A stretch of DNA of 64,000 bases, taken from assembly GCA_010094045.1 (NCBI GenBank), contig ML986612.1:18440-82439 (forward strand), written 5' to 3'. The translations under genes were made by a program, and so were the position numbers. Positions 46,443-57,093 of this stretch are shown in pieces; within the stretch, counting starts at the first letter, position 1; every line of letters begins with the position of its first letter. Source of the stretch: Lojkania enalia (taxonomy: Eukaryota; Ascomycota; Dothideomycetes; Pleosporales). The notes under the pieces are model-generated. The model saw nothing but the letters and a program-made list of their open reading frames with translations. It searched no databases and had not been told where the DNA came from.

Positions 46443-48586
46443 ATGGCACGGCGCTCTGCCAGACTCCAGAAGGTATACCCTTATGCAGCGCTCCAATTGA
46501 TTGTAGTTCACTGCGCCGACTGACTCTGTTTCAGCGCTCGCCTACTCCCTCCAGCGAGGCCAACACCAGTTGGGTGAGGGCTAATTCCGAACCTTCCCCC
46601 CCGCCCCATCCCGAGCGTCTACCATCTGTGGTTGAGAGTGAGGATCCAGATATGAAGACCCCGCAGAAACCTACCGTCGAGAGTCCCAAGCCGGCACAGC
46701 TGCCACAGCTCTCGAGTACTTTAACGCCGCCAAGATCCAAGTCGTCGCAGTCGTTTTTGACCGCCATCACAGCCCGGACGCCCAAGAACCGTACGCCGAT
46801 CAAGCCAGCCGGCGAGGAGATGCATCCAGCCCTCCACCATGCGAGCACGGCCAAGGTATTGGATGAGGCGCGATGGCTTGGATTCCAGGCATTGGGTGCG
46901 CATACAGCACCACCAAAGGCGCCAAATGGCATTGCTACCGGTCAGGTCACTCCATCAAAATCTCCAGTTCCATCATCCACAAAGAAACTGTCGACTCTCA
47001 TTCCCTCTCCGGAGTTTAAGTTCCGGTTCAAGTCACCAATCGGAGGTTTGAGCCCACAGTCTAGCCGCATCTTGAAACAACATTCAGGGGAGAACATGAC
47101 CCCTAGTCGTGCGATTTTCGGGGCGAATGAGTTTACTACATTGGCAGATGTTTCTCCAGAGCGCAAGATCGCACAACCAAAGAGTGTCTCGTCGCGTTTT
47201 AGTGATGTACACAAGGCCCAATTCAAGAAGATGGATTCAATCGCGAATCACCCCTCTACTTTTCGGGCCGATCCGGGTCGCTTCAAGGTGATTAGTGCAT
47301 CACTCAAGCGTTCGCCTTCAAAGGCCGAGTTCGACAAACCAGGATCAACTATCAAAGAGCCTGCAACACCGTTGAAGCGAACCCAGTCGAATATAGATGT
47401 GAACGAGCCGACGACAAGGATTGTGCCCAATTCGCTAAAGCGCACTCAGTCTAAGATGGATATGGGCCAGCCTAGCAGCCTTCATCGTTCTCAAGCAACT
47501 GTGAGAATGGTTCCGCCATCGCGAGACGGACGCCCGCTCACCCAAGACGGGAACAACACTCCAGCGAAACGAGTCAAGCGCAATGCTACTGATGATGCAG
47601 CCTCTTCTCGATTGACTTCTAGAGACGGAAAGCCTGAATCCGGGAAGACCGCGACTCCGGCACGCCTGTTGCATTCCAAAGCCTCATTGCCTCGGTCTAC
47701 CGCTAGACTGATGACGCCAACGAAAGCTTCACTCGCCCGGTCGCAGAGCGTCAAGACTATGAAATCTACGTCCATGCTTCCATCACTGTTACGCTCTCCA
47801 ACAGCCAGGACTCTGTTTTCCCCGACTAATATCAGTGACACAATGATGGGTGGTGTTCGTGAAGGCATCCGCAAGACTAGCGATTCTTTGAACAAGTTCA
47901 AGTCCATTCTTCGCTCTCCTAATCACAAGTTCTCAAAGGACCCTGAGAAGATTGCCGCTGGTACCCATATGTCCCCGCTTCCCGGGCTAAACATGAATAA
48001 AGCCCTTCCCAATATACCTACAACAGCGCCTGCTCGGAAGCATGTTAACTTTTCGACAAGCACCTTGGATAAAGCGGCTCAGGACGAATTGGGCAAGTCT
48101 CCATCTCCTATCAAGACTCGTGCAGGCTCGGAAGCTCCCACAGGTACTGTTGTCTATCCTGTTCTCCATCCCAGTGTCGAATACCCTACTCTACCCGAAG
48201 ACGATCAGACTCCTATCGGAACTCCATCAAGACGACTTACATTTGGTGGCACTAATGCAAATGTTCCTGGGCAATTCTCCTTCAAGTCTGACAAATCCAT
48301 CAAGCTCGACCTCGCTTCCACGAGTACCATCCGCATGGTGAGGAAGAGCAATGCGTCTTCCCTGGTTGAGGGCAAGAAGCGCAAGATGGAGGAGACCGAC
48401 GAGTCTTCCGATAAGGAGAATACTCAGCCTCGAGAATGCCATCCCCCAAAGAAGATGAAGACCGCTACAGTTGAAACACCCAAGAAGACATCGGCTGCAA
48501 GCAAGTTGCCTTGCCGCACTCCAAGGAGCGCTATCAGCAAGTCCAGGCTAGCTTTCCTAGCTACTCCAAAGCGCGGAAAGGTCTGA
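46443..48586 (+). CDS. basic Ser/Thr-Pro-rich protein of unknown function, probably nuclear
   Basis: Exons 46443..46472 (MARRSARLQK) and 46535..48586 give 693 residues. The intron is GTATAC..TTTCAG. I do not recognise the family. The protein is basic and disordered, with many S-P and T-P sites (TPPRSKS, TPIKPAG, SPSPIKTRAG, TPSRRL), so it is a likely target of cyclin-dependent or similar kinases. A threefold repeat at about residues 266-325 reads LKRSPSKAEFDKP, LKRTQSNIDVNEP, LKRTQSKMDMGQP. Nuclear signals are likely in KKRKMEE, PPKKMK and PAKRVKRN. A KENTQ run near the C terminus resembles a KEN box, which would mean destruction by APC/C. The open frame reaches upstream to 46319 without a good start, so the short first exon was preferred. 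A cell-cycle or chromosome role is inference. Confidence 0.75.
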
Positions 48587-50054
48587 ATGGTCAAACAATG
48601 TTTGTCCATGGAAACGCCGAATCCTCTAATGATATTCGTCTCCCGAATCCTTTCTCTGGCATGGCCTCGACTTGAGCACTGCTAGGAGCCCCGTATATAA
48701 TATTAGCGAGTAAGTTGACAACGTGGGTGTTTAATTAGGGATATTCAAGTTTTACGATCCTCTGTTAGTCCCTTCCCTTATTCACTCTTCATGTGACGAT
48801 CATGTCGTGTATGTTTCAATCCTTGTTTTCATCTCTGGCGTCTATTTGGACGATAATGGCATATTGGGAGTCATGAGAGTCGGTGCTGACTAGGATTGAT
48901 ATTTGCCCAACTGGATTCATTGTATGGCATGGCTTGATGGTCAGGAGATACTTCCTGTCTCTACTGTGTGCAATTTACTACAAACCAAATTGCATATATA
49001 ATTTCCTAAAAAGCGTCATTGTGCTGGTGATGTCGAGCTGCAGCGGAAACTAAGCATAGTCGGTGAAGTCGGCCGAAGGAGTGGGGCGAGACCTTAACCA
49101 GAGGACTGAGGCATCGGCGGATGGGAGGATTAGAGAATTTAGAGTGTCATCGGGTAAGAGAGATCCTCGTGTCGATCCTGAGCTATCAAAGAACTCGACG
49201 CGGACTTCGTACTAATAATGGGGTTGGTGGCAGTAGTTGCCGGGGTTGATTAGCAAGAGCGGAGGTATTGTTTACCGCCCGGTTATGTAAGACGGCAGTA
49301 CGAGCGTATAGAGCTGGTCAGTTATTGTTAATAGTTTCAACAATCAAGCCTTCTAATAACAAGAGGCTATGAGCATAACACCCTGCTAGTGATAGCTCCG
49401 CTATAGCATCTTTCGTGCAGTGGCTTATTTACCTTATTTATCTCGGTGACGCTATCTACCTGAAAGGAACAAAACCAGCCAGTCGGCAAAACGTTGGTCG
49501 CATTTGGACTCATCTTTTAGCTCTCACTGCCTTAAATGGGTAGTCCCGACCTATAAAGTAGCAATATGTGCACTTGCCGTTGAGCAGAAGGCAGCCGCCA
49601 GACATTCCCCTTGGTGGTGGACACCACTTGACGACGGGTGAAGAAGGGCTGAGTCCGGTGAACGGAACCTATTTGTCAAAAGAGCTTGAGGCACCATGCG
49701 AGGCATGAGCATATATGGCGTTGAGAGGCCAACGGTTGTCCTCGCCATTACCGTCTCTCGAGCGACTATTGAATCAGATGTATAGGCGTCCAAACGTAAC
49801 GACCTAGTACAGGTGCTATTAAAACCTGCTTGGAGCTAAGTAGGGAGGCTGCAAAAATACTCCAAGGATTGTGTCCTTATAGTATAAACGGTACATAGCC
49901 ATATTCGAAGGAAGCTTCTCTCCAAGCATATATTGAGTCCGTAGCAAGCGACTCCCTGCGAATTCAATCTACGCTGCCCCCTATCAACAACCTAATGTCC
50001 ATAGAGTGACCCATGGCTTCATCTAATATCTTGCGACAGAGTCCCCCAAAAAAT
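48587..50054. other. gene-poor region
   Basis: No convincing coding frame on either strand. The start is the 3' flank of the preceding gene. Confidence 0.55.
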
Positions 50055-50684
50055 CTAGCAACTATGGGGCGGTGACGAAGTCGCCCCCTTGCAGAAATCG
50101 GTACCCTTAGACCAACGCTGATATCCGACAATCGATGCCTGCCCCGGATCACCATGCTTCCGGGCTCCAGCAATAAAGCGACCGCACGCATTGGCAATTT
50201 TCCCTATAGATGAGCCATACTAGTTGGCGGTGAAGAGCCATGCTCGATCTGGGCTGCGGTTACACGCGAAAGCTATGACGTTCGTGCGGATGGAGTAGAA
50301 GCTCTGTTTTGCAGGAATGAGTCCTTGACCTACATTATGGGGGCTTAAATTAGCAACCTGTCCCCTATTGCACATGTTTACTCGATGTCTTACTAAACTG
50401 TGCCCTCAGGGCGGAAACCGCTGCATCACAGTTCTTGAGTTCATTTTGAATCCACATCCACATCAGATCTGTCCGTTTTGACGCTTAAATATATTGGCTT
50501 CGTTCGGAGAGGTTGCTGCGAACATATCTCGCTTGGAAGGCGTAGTAATCTTCGTGATGATATCAGTGCCGTCATCGCGAGTCTTGATAGAATAGACGCT
50601 ATTAGCGGTTTGGTCAGCTGGGATGATGAAAGCGCGTGCTAGACAGGCGATAGCGAAGAAAGAAAAGAGCTTTATGAAGTGCAT
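50055..50684 (-). pseudogene. broken gene for a small secreted Cys-containing protein with Kex2-type sites (effector-like)
   Basis: The ATG at 50684 starts MHFIKLFSFFAIACLARA, a strong signal peptide, and a frame of 73 codons with two dibasic KR sites (PSKR, IFKR) of Kex2 type. A TGA at 50462-50460 ends it. Directly after, in the same frame, comes a CGCG motif; then the frame shifts near 50440 to a NCDAAVSALRAQ block. A possible intron (GTAAGA, GCTAAT, TTTAAG) leads back to the first frame, with an FYSIR...AFACN block, a TAG at 50222-50220, then ACGRFIAG, DFCKG and HSC before the final stop at 50055. Order and spacing look like one former protein of about 190 residues. The TGA could be a Trp codon changed by G-to-A. 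The first 73 residues might still be made. Similarity to small secreted proteins of plant-associated fungi is from memory. Confidence 0.6.
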
Positions 50685-50767
50685 GATGAATTTAGGATGA
50701 GAGTTGGAAGGTCTTGATGCTGTTCAGAATGTTTTGAACAAGTTGCCGGCTGGAGAGTTGCTGCCGT

Positions 50768-50774
50768 CTTTATA
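50768..50774 (-). promoter_or_regulatory. TATA-type box of the broken secreted-protein gene
   Basis: The minus strand reads TATAAAG about 85 bp upstream of the ATG at 50684. The position fits a core promoter. Confidence 0.4.
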
Positions 50775-51873
50775 CATCTCAACGATGACAATGCAAATAC
50801 CGAGAGAGCTTACTTCAAGCACCATGAGGGATAAAGTTGATTCGGAATTAAATAAAAAATGATTGTCTTCAGTTCACCACTCATATCACGATCCACAGAC
50901 CCTTCGGCCCTCCCGATACTCCAGAGACGTAGAAGTCCCAGCATGGCCTTAGTACAGTAAGAGTCAGGCTCTCCAACAAGACATGGCTCGAATTCTGGAT
51001 AGTAGTGCTTAGAAGCCGGTTGACCGAATTTATTACTACACTAGGATTGGTGTGGCCGGTTTTATATACAGCTCTCCACCACGTGCGATCGGAAATTTCG
51101 GCAGAGATGGTGATCACGCTCCACTTGAGCCTAGCGTTACAATCCAGCTAATTGAAACTCTAACACTCAATGGCTGAGGCGTTTTGAAGGCGATGAATGT
51201 TCACTTACAGTTTATTTCTTGAGTTGAAAAGGCCTAGGAAGTTCTCATTAAACTCCTGTATTTTTCGATCACACGTGGTAACGTGATGTAAGATCTCTTA
51301 TACACTCACTTGGATCATTTACGGGCATCCATTGCGGTAGCCGTACTGAGGAGGCTTTCCGTCTTGGTACTCATACTCGCTACTACATGATTAGGCATTA
51401 TATCAATTTGTGCCTATGTTAGAGGGCAAGCCATCAACTATTTCGCTCTAAGAATGTGGTCGCGAGTAATCAAAGCTAGGTAGAAGAGGCTCGAAGAATT
51501 CTCGGCAGTCGACTGGATAAGATTACGCTAGATCTGGGAATTGCTTTGCGCAGCCAATTTACAGAACGGATTAGCGAGTGCAACACGAACATACGGAGAT
51601 GGGCGAGTACATTTCTTGTCACTCAGGATGTCATAGAGGGTAACTAGAGTAAGTGCTGAATCCAGCGTCAGGATACGCTAGAGTGAGGTACCTGGAGAAT
51701 CGATCTGCTGTTAGCGCCGCGTTCGTGCTCTATCATCAGAGAACCATAAGCATTTGTGGGCCGAAAGCCATTCGATTTGGGGAGCTTGAGTATTTTAACT
51801 AGTGCGGGATTTGCTTGATAGTAGTAGGGTGCATGTGCCTTTCTTTATCGGCCTCGTCGAGGTACTCTGTTAG
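50775..51873. other. gene-poor region
   Basis: A minus frame at 51117-50881 (78 codons, starting at GTG) has no recognised family. Nothing else supported. Confidence 0.5.
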
Positions 51874-52840
51874 TCATGGCTTCCTCTCTATTGATACACA
51901 TTGAATAATTCTTTCCTCGCTTCCGGGCGTTGTCGTTGTTAGTTTAGCAATCAATATTACATATGCTTCCTTTCTTTCGGGTAGCGCGGGATCACTGAAA
52001 GAGGTGAGCTTCTGTTCGAGCTCAGACTCGTTGGATTTAGCAACTAGAATATTGAGATATTTTGTCGGAGTGATCCCTGAAAACAAGGCTGACACCTGAT
52101 CTCCGTGCGTATTCTGGCATGAGCTTCGAAGCTTTGAGTAAATACTTTACACTCATAGTACTAGCGTGTCTAAACGATTTCCGAGTACGACTGGGAAATT
52201 ACTAAGTCAGTATACAGGATCTCGTCCTTTATGACCTAATGAGTCCTCTTAAACGGAATATTTATCTTATTGTAGAGTGTAGCGCTCCGTGCCCGAATGT
52301 GACTTGTTCCATGTGTATGCTTACGCATCTCCTTCGTCTCGTCGTATGCTAACTATAAGCTCGTATTCTTCTTAGTAAGACCCACATCCCCTTCCTGTGT
52401 TCTGACTTCCTCTCGCTGTTCAGCCGTCGTCCCTTTAGGATGTAGCTCCGTATAGCACGCATTGAGCTTGATGAAGTTCCTCAGGGTTATGTCAATGCGG
52501 CTAATGATAGGCACAAGCTGAAGATAATCTGCATCGAGACTGAGAGACATCTCTTCTGTTCCTTTTTCGATAACACTGGAAGCCTTAGCCCACGCCAACA
52601 GTTCGTGATGCTTAATGCTAAGCCGTGAAAGCCATGCGCTATGTTTCTCGCACCTTTCAGGCATGTCCACAACAGTGAGAATGAAATGAAACGTAAGAAC
52701 CATCATTGCTTTATGTGGGTGGGAAAGCAATATGTCCAATATTTACTCTTCTTTGCTTCGTCAAATACCTGGAAAACTAGGCCGAAAGCTACTATTACGG
52801 TGCCCGCTGGCGAAGCGTGCCGATTTGCTAGATAAGTCAC
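51874..52840 (-). pseudogene. broken gene relic, possibly with a HeLo/SesA-like N terminus
   Basis: The minus strand at about 52810-52745 reads AGTVIVAFGLVFQVFDEAKK, resembling the hydrophobic start of fungal HeLo, SesA or STAND N-terminal domains. A second frame, 52739-52353, continues with a helical stretch (LSIKHHELLAWAKAS; LDADYLQLVPIISRID) whose pattern fits that domain. Another frame at 52095-51874 is protein-like (ALPERKEAYVILIAKL). The pieces lie in different frames with stops between. HeLo-type domains act in fungal self/non-self recognition. The assignment is tentative. Confidence 0.3.
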
Positions 52841-53388
52841 AAGGAAGAGACATAATCTAGATCCCCATGATTTGGAAAACGTTACTTTACGTCCTTATAA
52901 AATTGATCACATGTCCATATCTAACCTCCATCCCTATGAAACACAATCTTATATACTAGACACATTAGCTTTCTAAAGAAAGTGAGCGCATACCAGCTAA
53001 ACTTACACTGCGTATTATTCGCGAGACCTAGGGTATCTAGCTGTATATAGGGGACCGGGAGCAGTACGCAGATAGCCAGGCTTGAGTGCATATAGAGACT
53101 GATGGATCTTGTATCAACTACGTCATCGTTGGTTTACATATCAACTTGGCGTTCTAATCGAAGTCTCGGGTCCACTTCGGCAAGAAATCTCGGCCGCCTT
53201 GTGCACAAGAGTATTGGAGCAGGGAATGCACCAGCGAGTTCCAACGGCTGACTGGACATTCATACATGGTTTCTATACCGCACATTACCGAGTTCCTACC
53301 AGTTTTTGCCTGCTTACGTTGTATGGCAGCGAACAGGCTTTAGGCCGCACGGTCGCATGTACATTCACCACACTATCAAACAGTCACC
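52841..53388. other. intergenic region upstream of the BAG gene
   Basis: No coding frame recognised. A minor AG at 53382-53383 just before the BAG frame could be a splice acceptor. Confidence 0.5.
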
Positions 53389-54735
53389 GTGGCGTCGTTC
53401 AACAACTTGTTCGACGACTTGAAGAAGTCGTTTTACTTCTTTAAAAACCATCCTTTGCTCAGCACATCCTCCACGCCACCGGCAGCCTCGACCGCAACTA
53501 ACCCCGCCGACACACTTTCCAAAGTCCACTTCAAAGCCCTACAGTTTCTGCAGCGAAGCGGCGTAGCCGATTTCAAGGATTTCTTCACAAACCCACGCTT
53601 CCACAACCCTACCTACCTTACTACTCTTGTCGTACTCCTTGCTGCAGTTTTCGTCACAATGTCCTGGTTTTCCCGCAGCGGTGGATGGGGAGGCCGCTTC
53701 TCGCCTTTCGGGCGGCCCGGTAGCAGCAATGACAACGAAGTATCAGAGGACAACTACTCATATATCACTGATCAGGATCTCGCCGAAGCGACAGGCAAAT
53801 TTCGGCCGCGGGTGACTTCGCGAGCCAACAGGACACAAATCGTAGATTGGGATGATAAAAATCCTGAGCGAGATACCGATGTCTTGATCTTCAAAAACGG
53901 ACGAACAAATTACCCTACGCATTTCCCCGTTCATACCATACGCGATGGTGACCTCAAGATTGGCACAGTCCGGCAGGCGGCTGCAAAGAAGCTTGATGTC
54001 GATGATGCGCGACGGATACGCATGTTCTACAAGGGCCGAAATCTCAAGCACGATGATCGCACAGCACGAGAGGAGGGTTTGCGCGGTGATGGCAGCGGCA
54101 GTGAGATACTATGCGTTATTGGCGAAGCCCAAGTTGGTAGCATGGCGCCTGGATTAGAACCGATCGGAATACCCGGCGATACCCAGCGGGCTTGGAGTGA
54201 AGGTTCTGACGAGGAAGATAACTCAGATGTGTCTGATTCTGGCTCTGGTGTTCCCACGAAGAAGAAGCCTAGGAAACGGGGTGGAAGGAAGAACAGGAAA
54301 GGGAAGAAGTCTAGCGACGCTTCTGCAAATGTGTCTCGCACAAACCTGGGATACTCGAACTCGAACGCGACCGGCGCGGAGTTCCTTCCTATTCCTTCCC
54401 ATCTGAATGCTGGCCCTCGACCCTCCTCCGCTTCCCCAGCCCCTTCACCGAAACCGTCCGCCCCTCAAACTCCTATTGGGAAGCTTGATGCGATAGCTTC
54501 CAAATTCCATACTGAGCTCGTCCCGCTCTGTGTAACTTACATGAATAACCCACCTGAAGACAAGGCGAAGCGCGACTTCGAGTACAAGAAGCTTTCGGAA
54601 ACTATTCTGGCGCAAGTGCTACTCAAGCTCGACGGTGTCGAGACAGAGGGTGATCCGGATGCTAGAGCCCGGCGCAAAGAGCTCGTTAGGGAAGTACAGA
54701 ACATGCTCCATCGGCTTGATGACGTCGTGAAATAA
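53389..54735 (+). CDS. membrane-anchored ubiquitin-like / BAG domain protein (BAG1/Snl1 type), start uncertain
   Basis: The frame covers 448 residues. Layout: a cytosolic or lumenal head (ASFNNLFDDLKKSF), a membrane segment at about 75-92 (YLTTLVVLLAAVFVTMSWF), a ubiquitin-like fold at about 165-240 (IKTV-like turn GDLKIGTVRQAAAKKL; RIRMFYKGRNLKHDDRTARE), a basic KKKPRKRGGRKNRKGKK patch, and a C-terminal BAG helix bundle at about 365-448 (LDAIASKFHTELVPLC to MLHRLDDVV). BAG domains bind the Hsp70 nucleotide-binding domain and release ADP; fungal Snl1-type members sit in the ER membrane. The frame has no upstream ATG. Residue 1 is GTG in TCACC-GTG-GCG, an otherwise ideal start context. The next in-frame ATG would cut off the membrane segment. 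Either GTG is used, a spliced upstream exon supplies the ATG, or the start was lost. Confidence 0.8.
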   Translation: MASFNNLFDDLKKSFYFFKNHPLLSTSSTPPAASTATNPADTLSKVHFKALQFLQRSGVADFKDFFTNPRFHNPTYLTTLVVLLAAVFVTMSWFSRSGGWGGRFSPFGRPGSSNDNEVSEDNYSYITDQDLAEATGKFRPRVTSRANRTQIVDWDDKNPERDTDVLIFKNGRTNYPTHFPVHTIRDGDLKIGTVRQAAAKKLDVDDARRIRMFYKGRNLKHDDRTAREEGLRGDGSGSEILCVIGEAQVGSMAPGLEPIGIPGDTQRAWSEGSDEEDNSDVSDSGSGVPTKKKPRKRGGRKNRKGKKSSDASANVSRTNLGYSNSNATGAEFLPIPSHLNAGPRPSSASPAPSPKPSAPQTPIGKLDAIASKFHTELVPLCVTYMNNPPEDKAKRDFEYKKLSETILAQVLLKLDGVETEGDPDARARRKELVREVQNMLHRLDDVVK

Positions 54736-56022
54736 TTACCAAACCGTGTGTAATAGTTAGATAAGATGACATTTTGAATCTTGGCTTTCGAGGCTGAGTT
54801 CGATTAACGATCTGCATATGGTCCGAGAATTAGCGTGGGGCAGCCATCCATTTCGAGCGACTTCATGGAATCAGCTCTAGCGTAGGCTTGTTTTCTCTTT
54901 ATGTATACAGTTGAATGGATAGCGCCTATTGTGTGAATGAATGATATCATGAAACTGCTCATTGTCTAGTCTTTCCCTACAGCATGTGTTTGAAACGCTT
55001 GCATTTAACAAACATAGTCTAGCAAACCGTCATGGACATATACACAGCCCATAGCCCATCAATATGATGCTATATGGTCCTTCACGACATGTTTCACTTT
55101 CTTGTCGCTCGCCCAAGCTCATTCGCAAAGCAGAGAGCTACCTTTGCTACGTCGGGGCTCTCGTAGACTAGGAAGCTATCCCCGGCTTCTAAATATAGAG
55201 CCATGACGAGACCACCGCTTCAGTTTCTCTCGTTAAAGCTACACGAAGTCATGGGACACACGGAACGCCTCAATATTGATCGCATGTCTTGTCGGATCTC
55301 TCGTCAACGTGATCTTGTGTTCCTATTACCTAATAGCCTTTAAAGCCTCTTGATATACACTACACTTTACATCACAAGAAATCAGTATTCATTTTTTAAA
55401 TGCAACGCCTAAAGATGCTTGTCGCAGAAGAACAATCAGACACAAGACAGTTGCCACGAGATCATAATAACAATACAAGAACAGCTTAGAAGCGTGACAT
55501 CTAACCGGCGAATGCTATCGTCCGCTGGTCTTCCCGGCGAGATTTCTTATTTGGCGTTCGTATCCGTATTTACCTCTGGATTCGGGTTTATATTTTTAGA
55601 GCTGGGGTGTGGGCCGCGATTTCCTTCTTTTGTTCTTTCCATCGTATATTCCAGTTCGCTTTCGTTTCACTAGCTAGGACGTGCTCTTGCCTTGTCAGAA
55701 AGGCGAATTAGACAGCGCACTGCTTGTAGAATTTTGGATTTCCGTTTGGTAGGCATCAAAGAATGGCGTGAACCCCAGTTGATACGACGTCGCGTGAATC
55801 TACAGCGGAGATGTTGGTAAGTAGTCAGTAGATCTTCCGATCAATCGTTCATCTTATCGAGCATTTATATCCCTTTACCGCCGCAATTCTTCACCTAAAG
55901 CCTCGATTGAACGTCTATCTACATCCAGTACATGCTTTGCAAAGAGATCCAAGTCGAAACACCTCTCCGTATCATATGGCGGCTTAGTCTAGTTTTACCA
56001 TCTTTTATCGAAAGCCAGCATA
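54736..56022. other. intergenic region
   Basis: No intact gene. A minus-strand open piece near 55204-55094 (MALYLEAGDSFLVYESPDVA, ending at a stop) looks protein-like but has no start or family. Confidence 0.5.
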
Positions 56023-57093
56023 ATGATAAACCCTCTCAGTCTCTTAGTCCTCCCTGTCTTAGTTTGGGCTACACCTCCGCATCTCATCACACCTACTCCA
56101 GTGCCCGGCCCTCCTTATCCATGTACAGTAGGTGATAACCGCCCCTGCCCCACTTCCTGGACCTGTACGCCAACTGAGGTGTCAACTCCCGGAAACCCCT
56201 GGCATGGGGAATGCATCTCGATCTGGACACCGCCGCCAGTCATCCCGTGCACCGTCGGCCATGACGAACCTTGTCTCCCTAGCAGCTCTTGCACTCCAAC
56301 TATGGTTTCAACATCCGGACTACCATGGCTCGGTCAGTGTATAGAAAAACCTCCGTCACCGGTTCCATGCACAGTTGGAGATGATGCGCCCTGTCTCCCT
56401 AGTTCGACCTGTACTCCAACTGCTGTCCCAACACCCGACGAGCCATGGTTGGGCCAATGCATACGGAAGCCCACGCCAGTAACAACAATAACCCCACAAG
56501 TTACGCCATATATCCCCTGCACTATGTGGAGCTCGTCGCAATGTCCGGATTACTGGACCTGTTCTCCGACAGTAGTCTCAACACACGGATTACCATGGCT
56601 TGGCCGATGTACGACGGCATATACACCTAGACCTGTGTACGAATGCACCATGTATACAGGAACTCCTTGCCCCTCAGGCATGACTTGCTCACCAACAATG
56701 ATGTCTACATCAGGAATCCCCTGGTACGGACAATGCTGGACAACATATTCATATCCAGCCAATGTTCCTTGTACTGTGGGAATCAACACTCCTTGTCTGC
56801 CATCCGGAACATGTACGCCGACTGAAACTTGTATGTCTGGAACGCCATGTGGCGGCGAGTGCTTTACCCCTTCGCCTACACCAACCTCGACTATCTGCAC
56901 TGTGGGCGATGATAGCCCGTGCAGTCCGGGAAGTACTTGCACTCCAACGATGACTTGTACGACGGGTTTGCCGTGTGGAGGTGCTTGTATTGGGACCCCG
57001 ACTCCGGAACCAACGCCGATTCGGTGCTCAAAGTGGAAGAAGTGTCCTTGGGGGATGAAATGCATCCACGGCATCTGCAGAAGGCATTGGTGA
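56023..57093 (+). CDS. secreted protein of seven tandem 31-residue cysteine modules
   Basis: One exon of 356 residues. It starts with MINPLSLLVLPVLVWA, a probable signal peptide. Modules begin at residues 34, 76, 116, 166, 208, 250 and 292. Each is C-x7-C-x5-C-x15-C, with the consensus CTVGxxxPC, a TC-TPT block, and a GxPWxGxC end. Modules 6 and 7 have two more cysteines at matching places (the Trp of PW and the position after ET/MT). A short degenerate eighth unit (335-356, CSKWKKCPWGMKCIHGIC) ends the protein. Linkers are short and Pro/Thr-rich (PPPVIP, PTPVTTITP, SPTPTSTI). I know no named family. The ending W-x-G-x-C and the middle C-x5-C recall CBM1 cellulose-binding modules, but spacing differs. 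Binding to a wall polysaccharide is an inference. The frame is intact, unlike its neighbours. Confidence 0.85.
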   Translation: MINPLSLLVLPVLVWATPPHLITPTPVPGPPYPCTVGDNRPCPTSWTCTPTEVSTPGNPWHGECISIWTPPPVIPCTVGHDEPCLPSSSCTPTMVSTSGLPWLGQCIEKPPSPVPCTVGDDAPCLPSSTCTPTAVPTPDEPWLGQCIRKPTPVTTITPQVTPYIPCTMWSSSQCPDYWTCSPTVVSTHGLPWLGRCTTAYTPRPVYECTMYTGTPCPSGMTCSPTMMSTSGIPWYGQCWTTYSYPANVPCTVGINTPCLPSGTCTPTETCMSGTPCGGECFTPSPTPTSTICTVGDDSPCSPGSTCTPTMTCTTGLPCGGACIGTPTPEPTPIRCSKWKKCPWGMKCIHGICRRHW

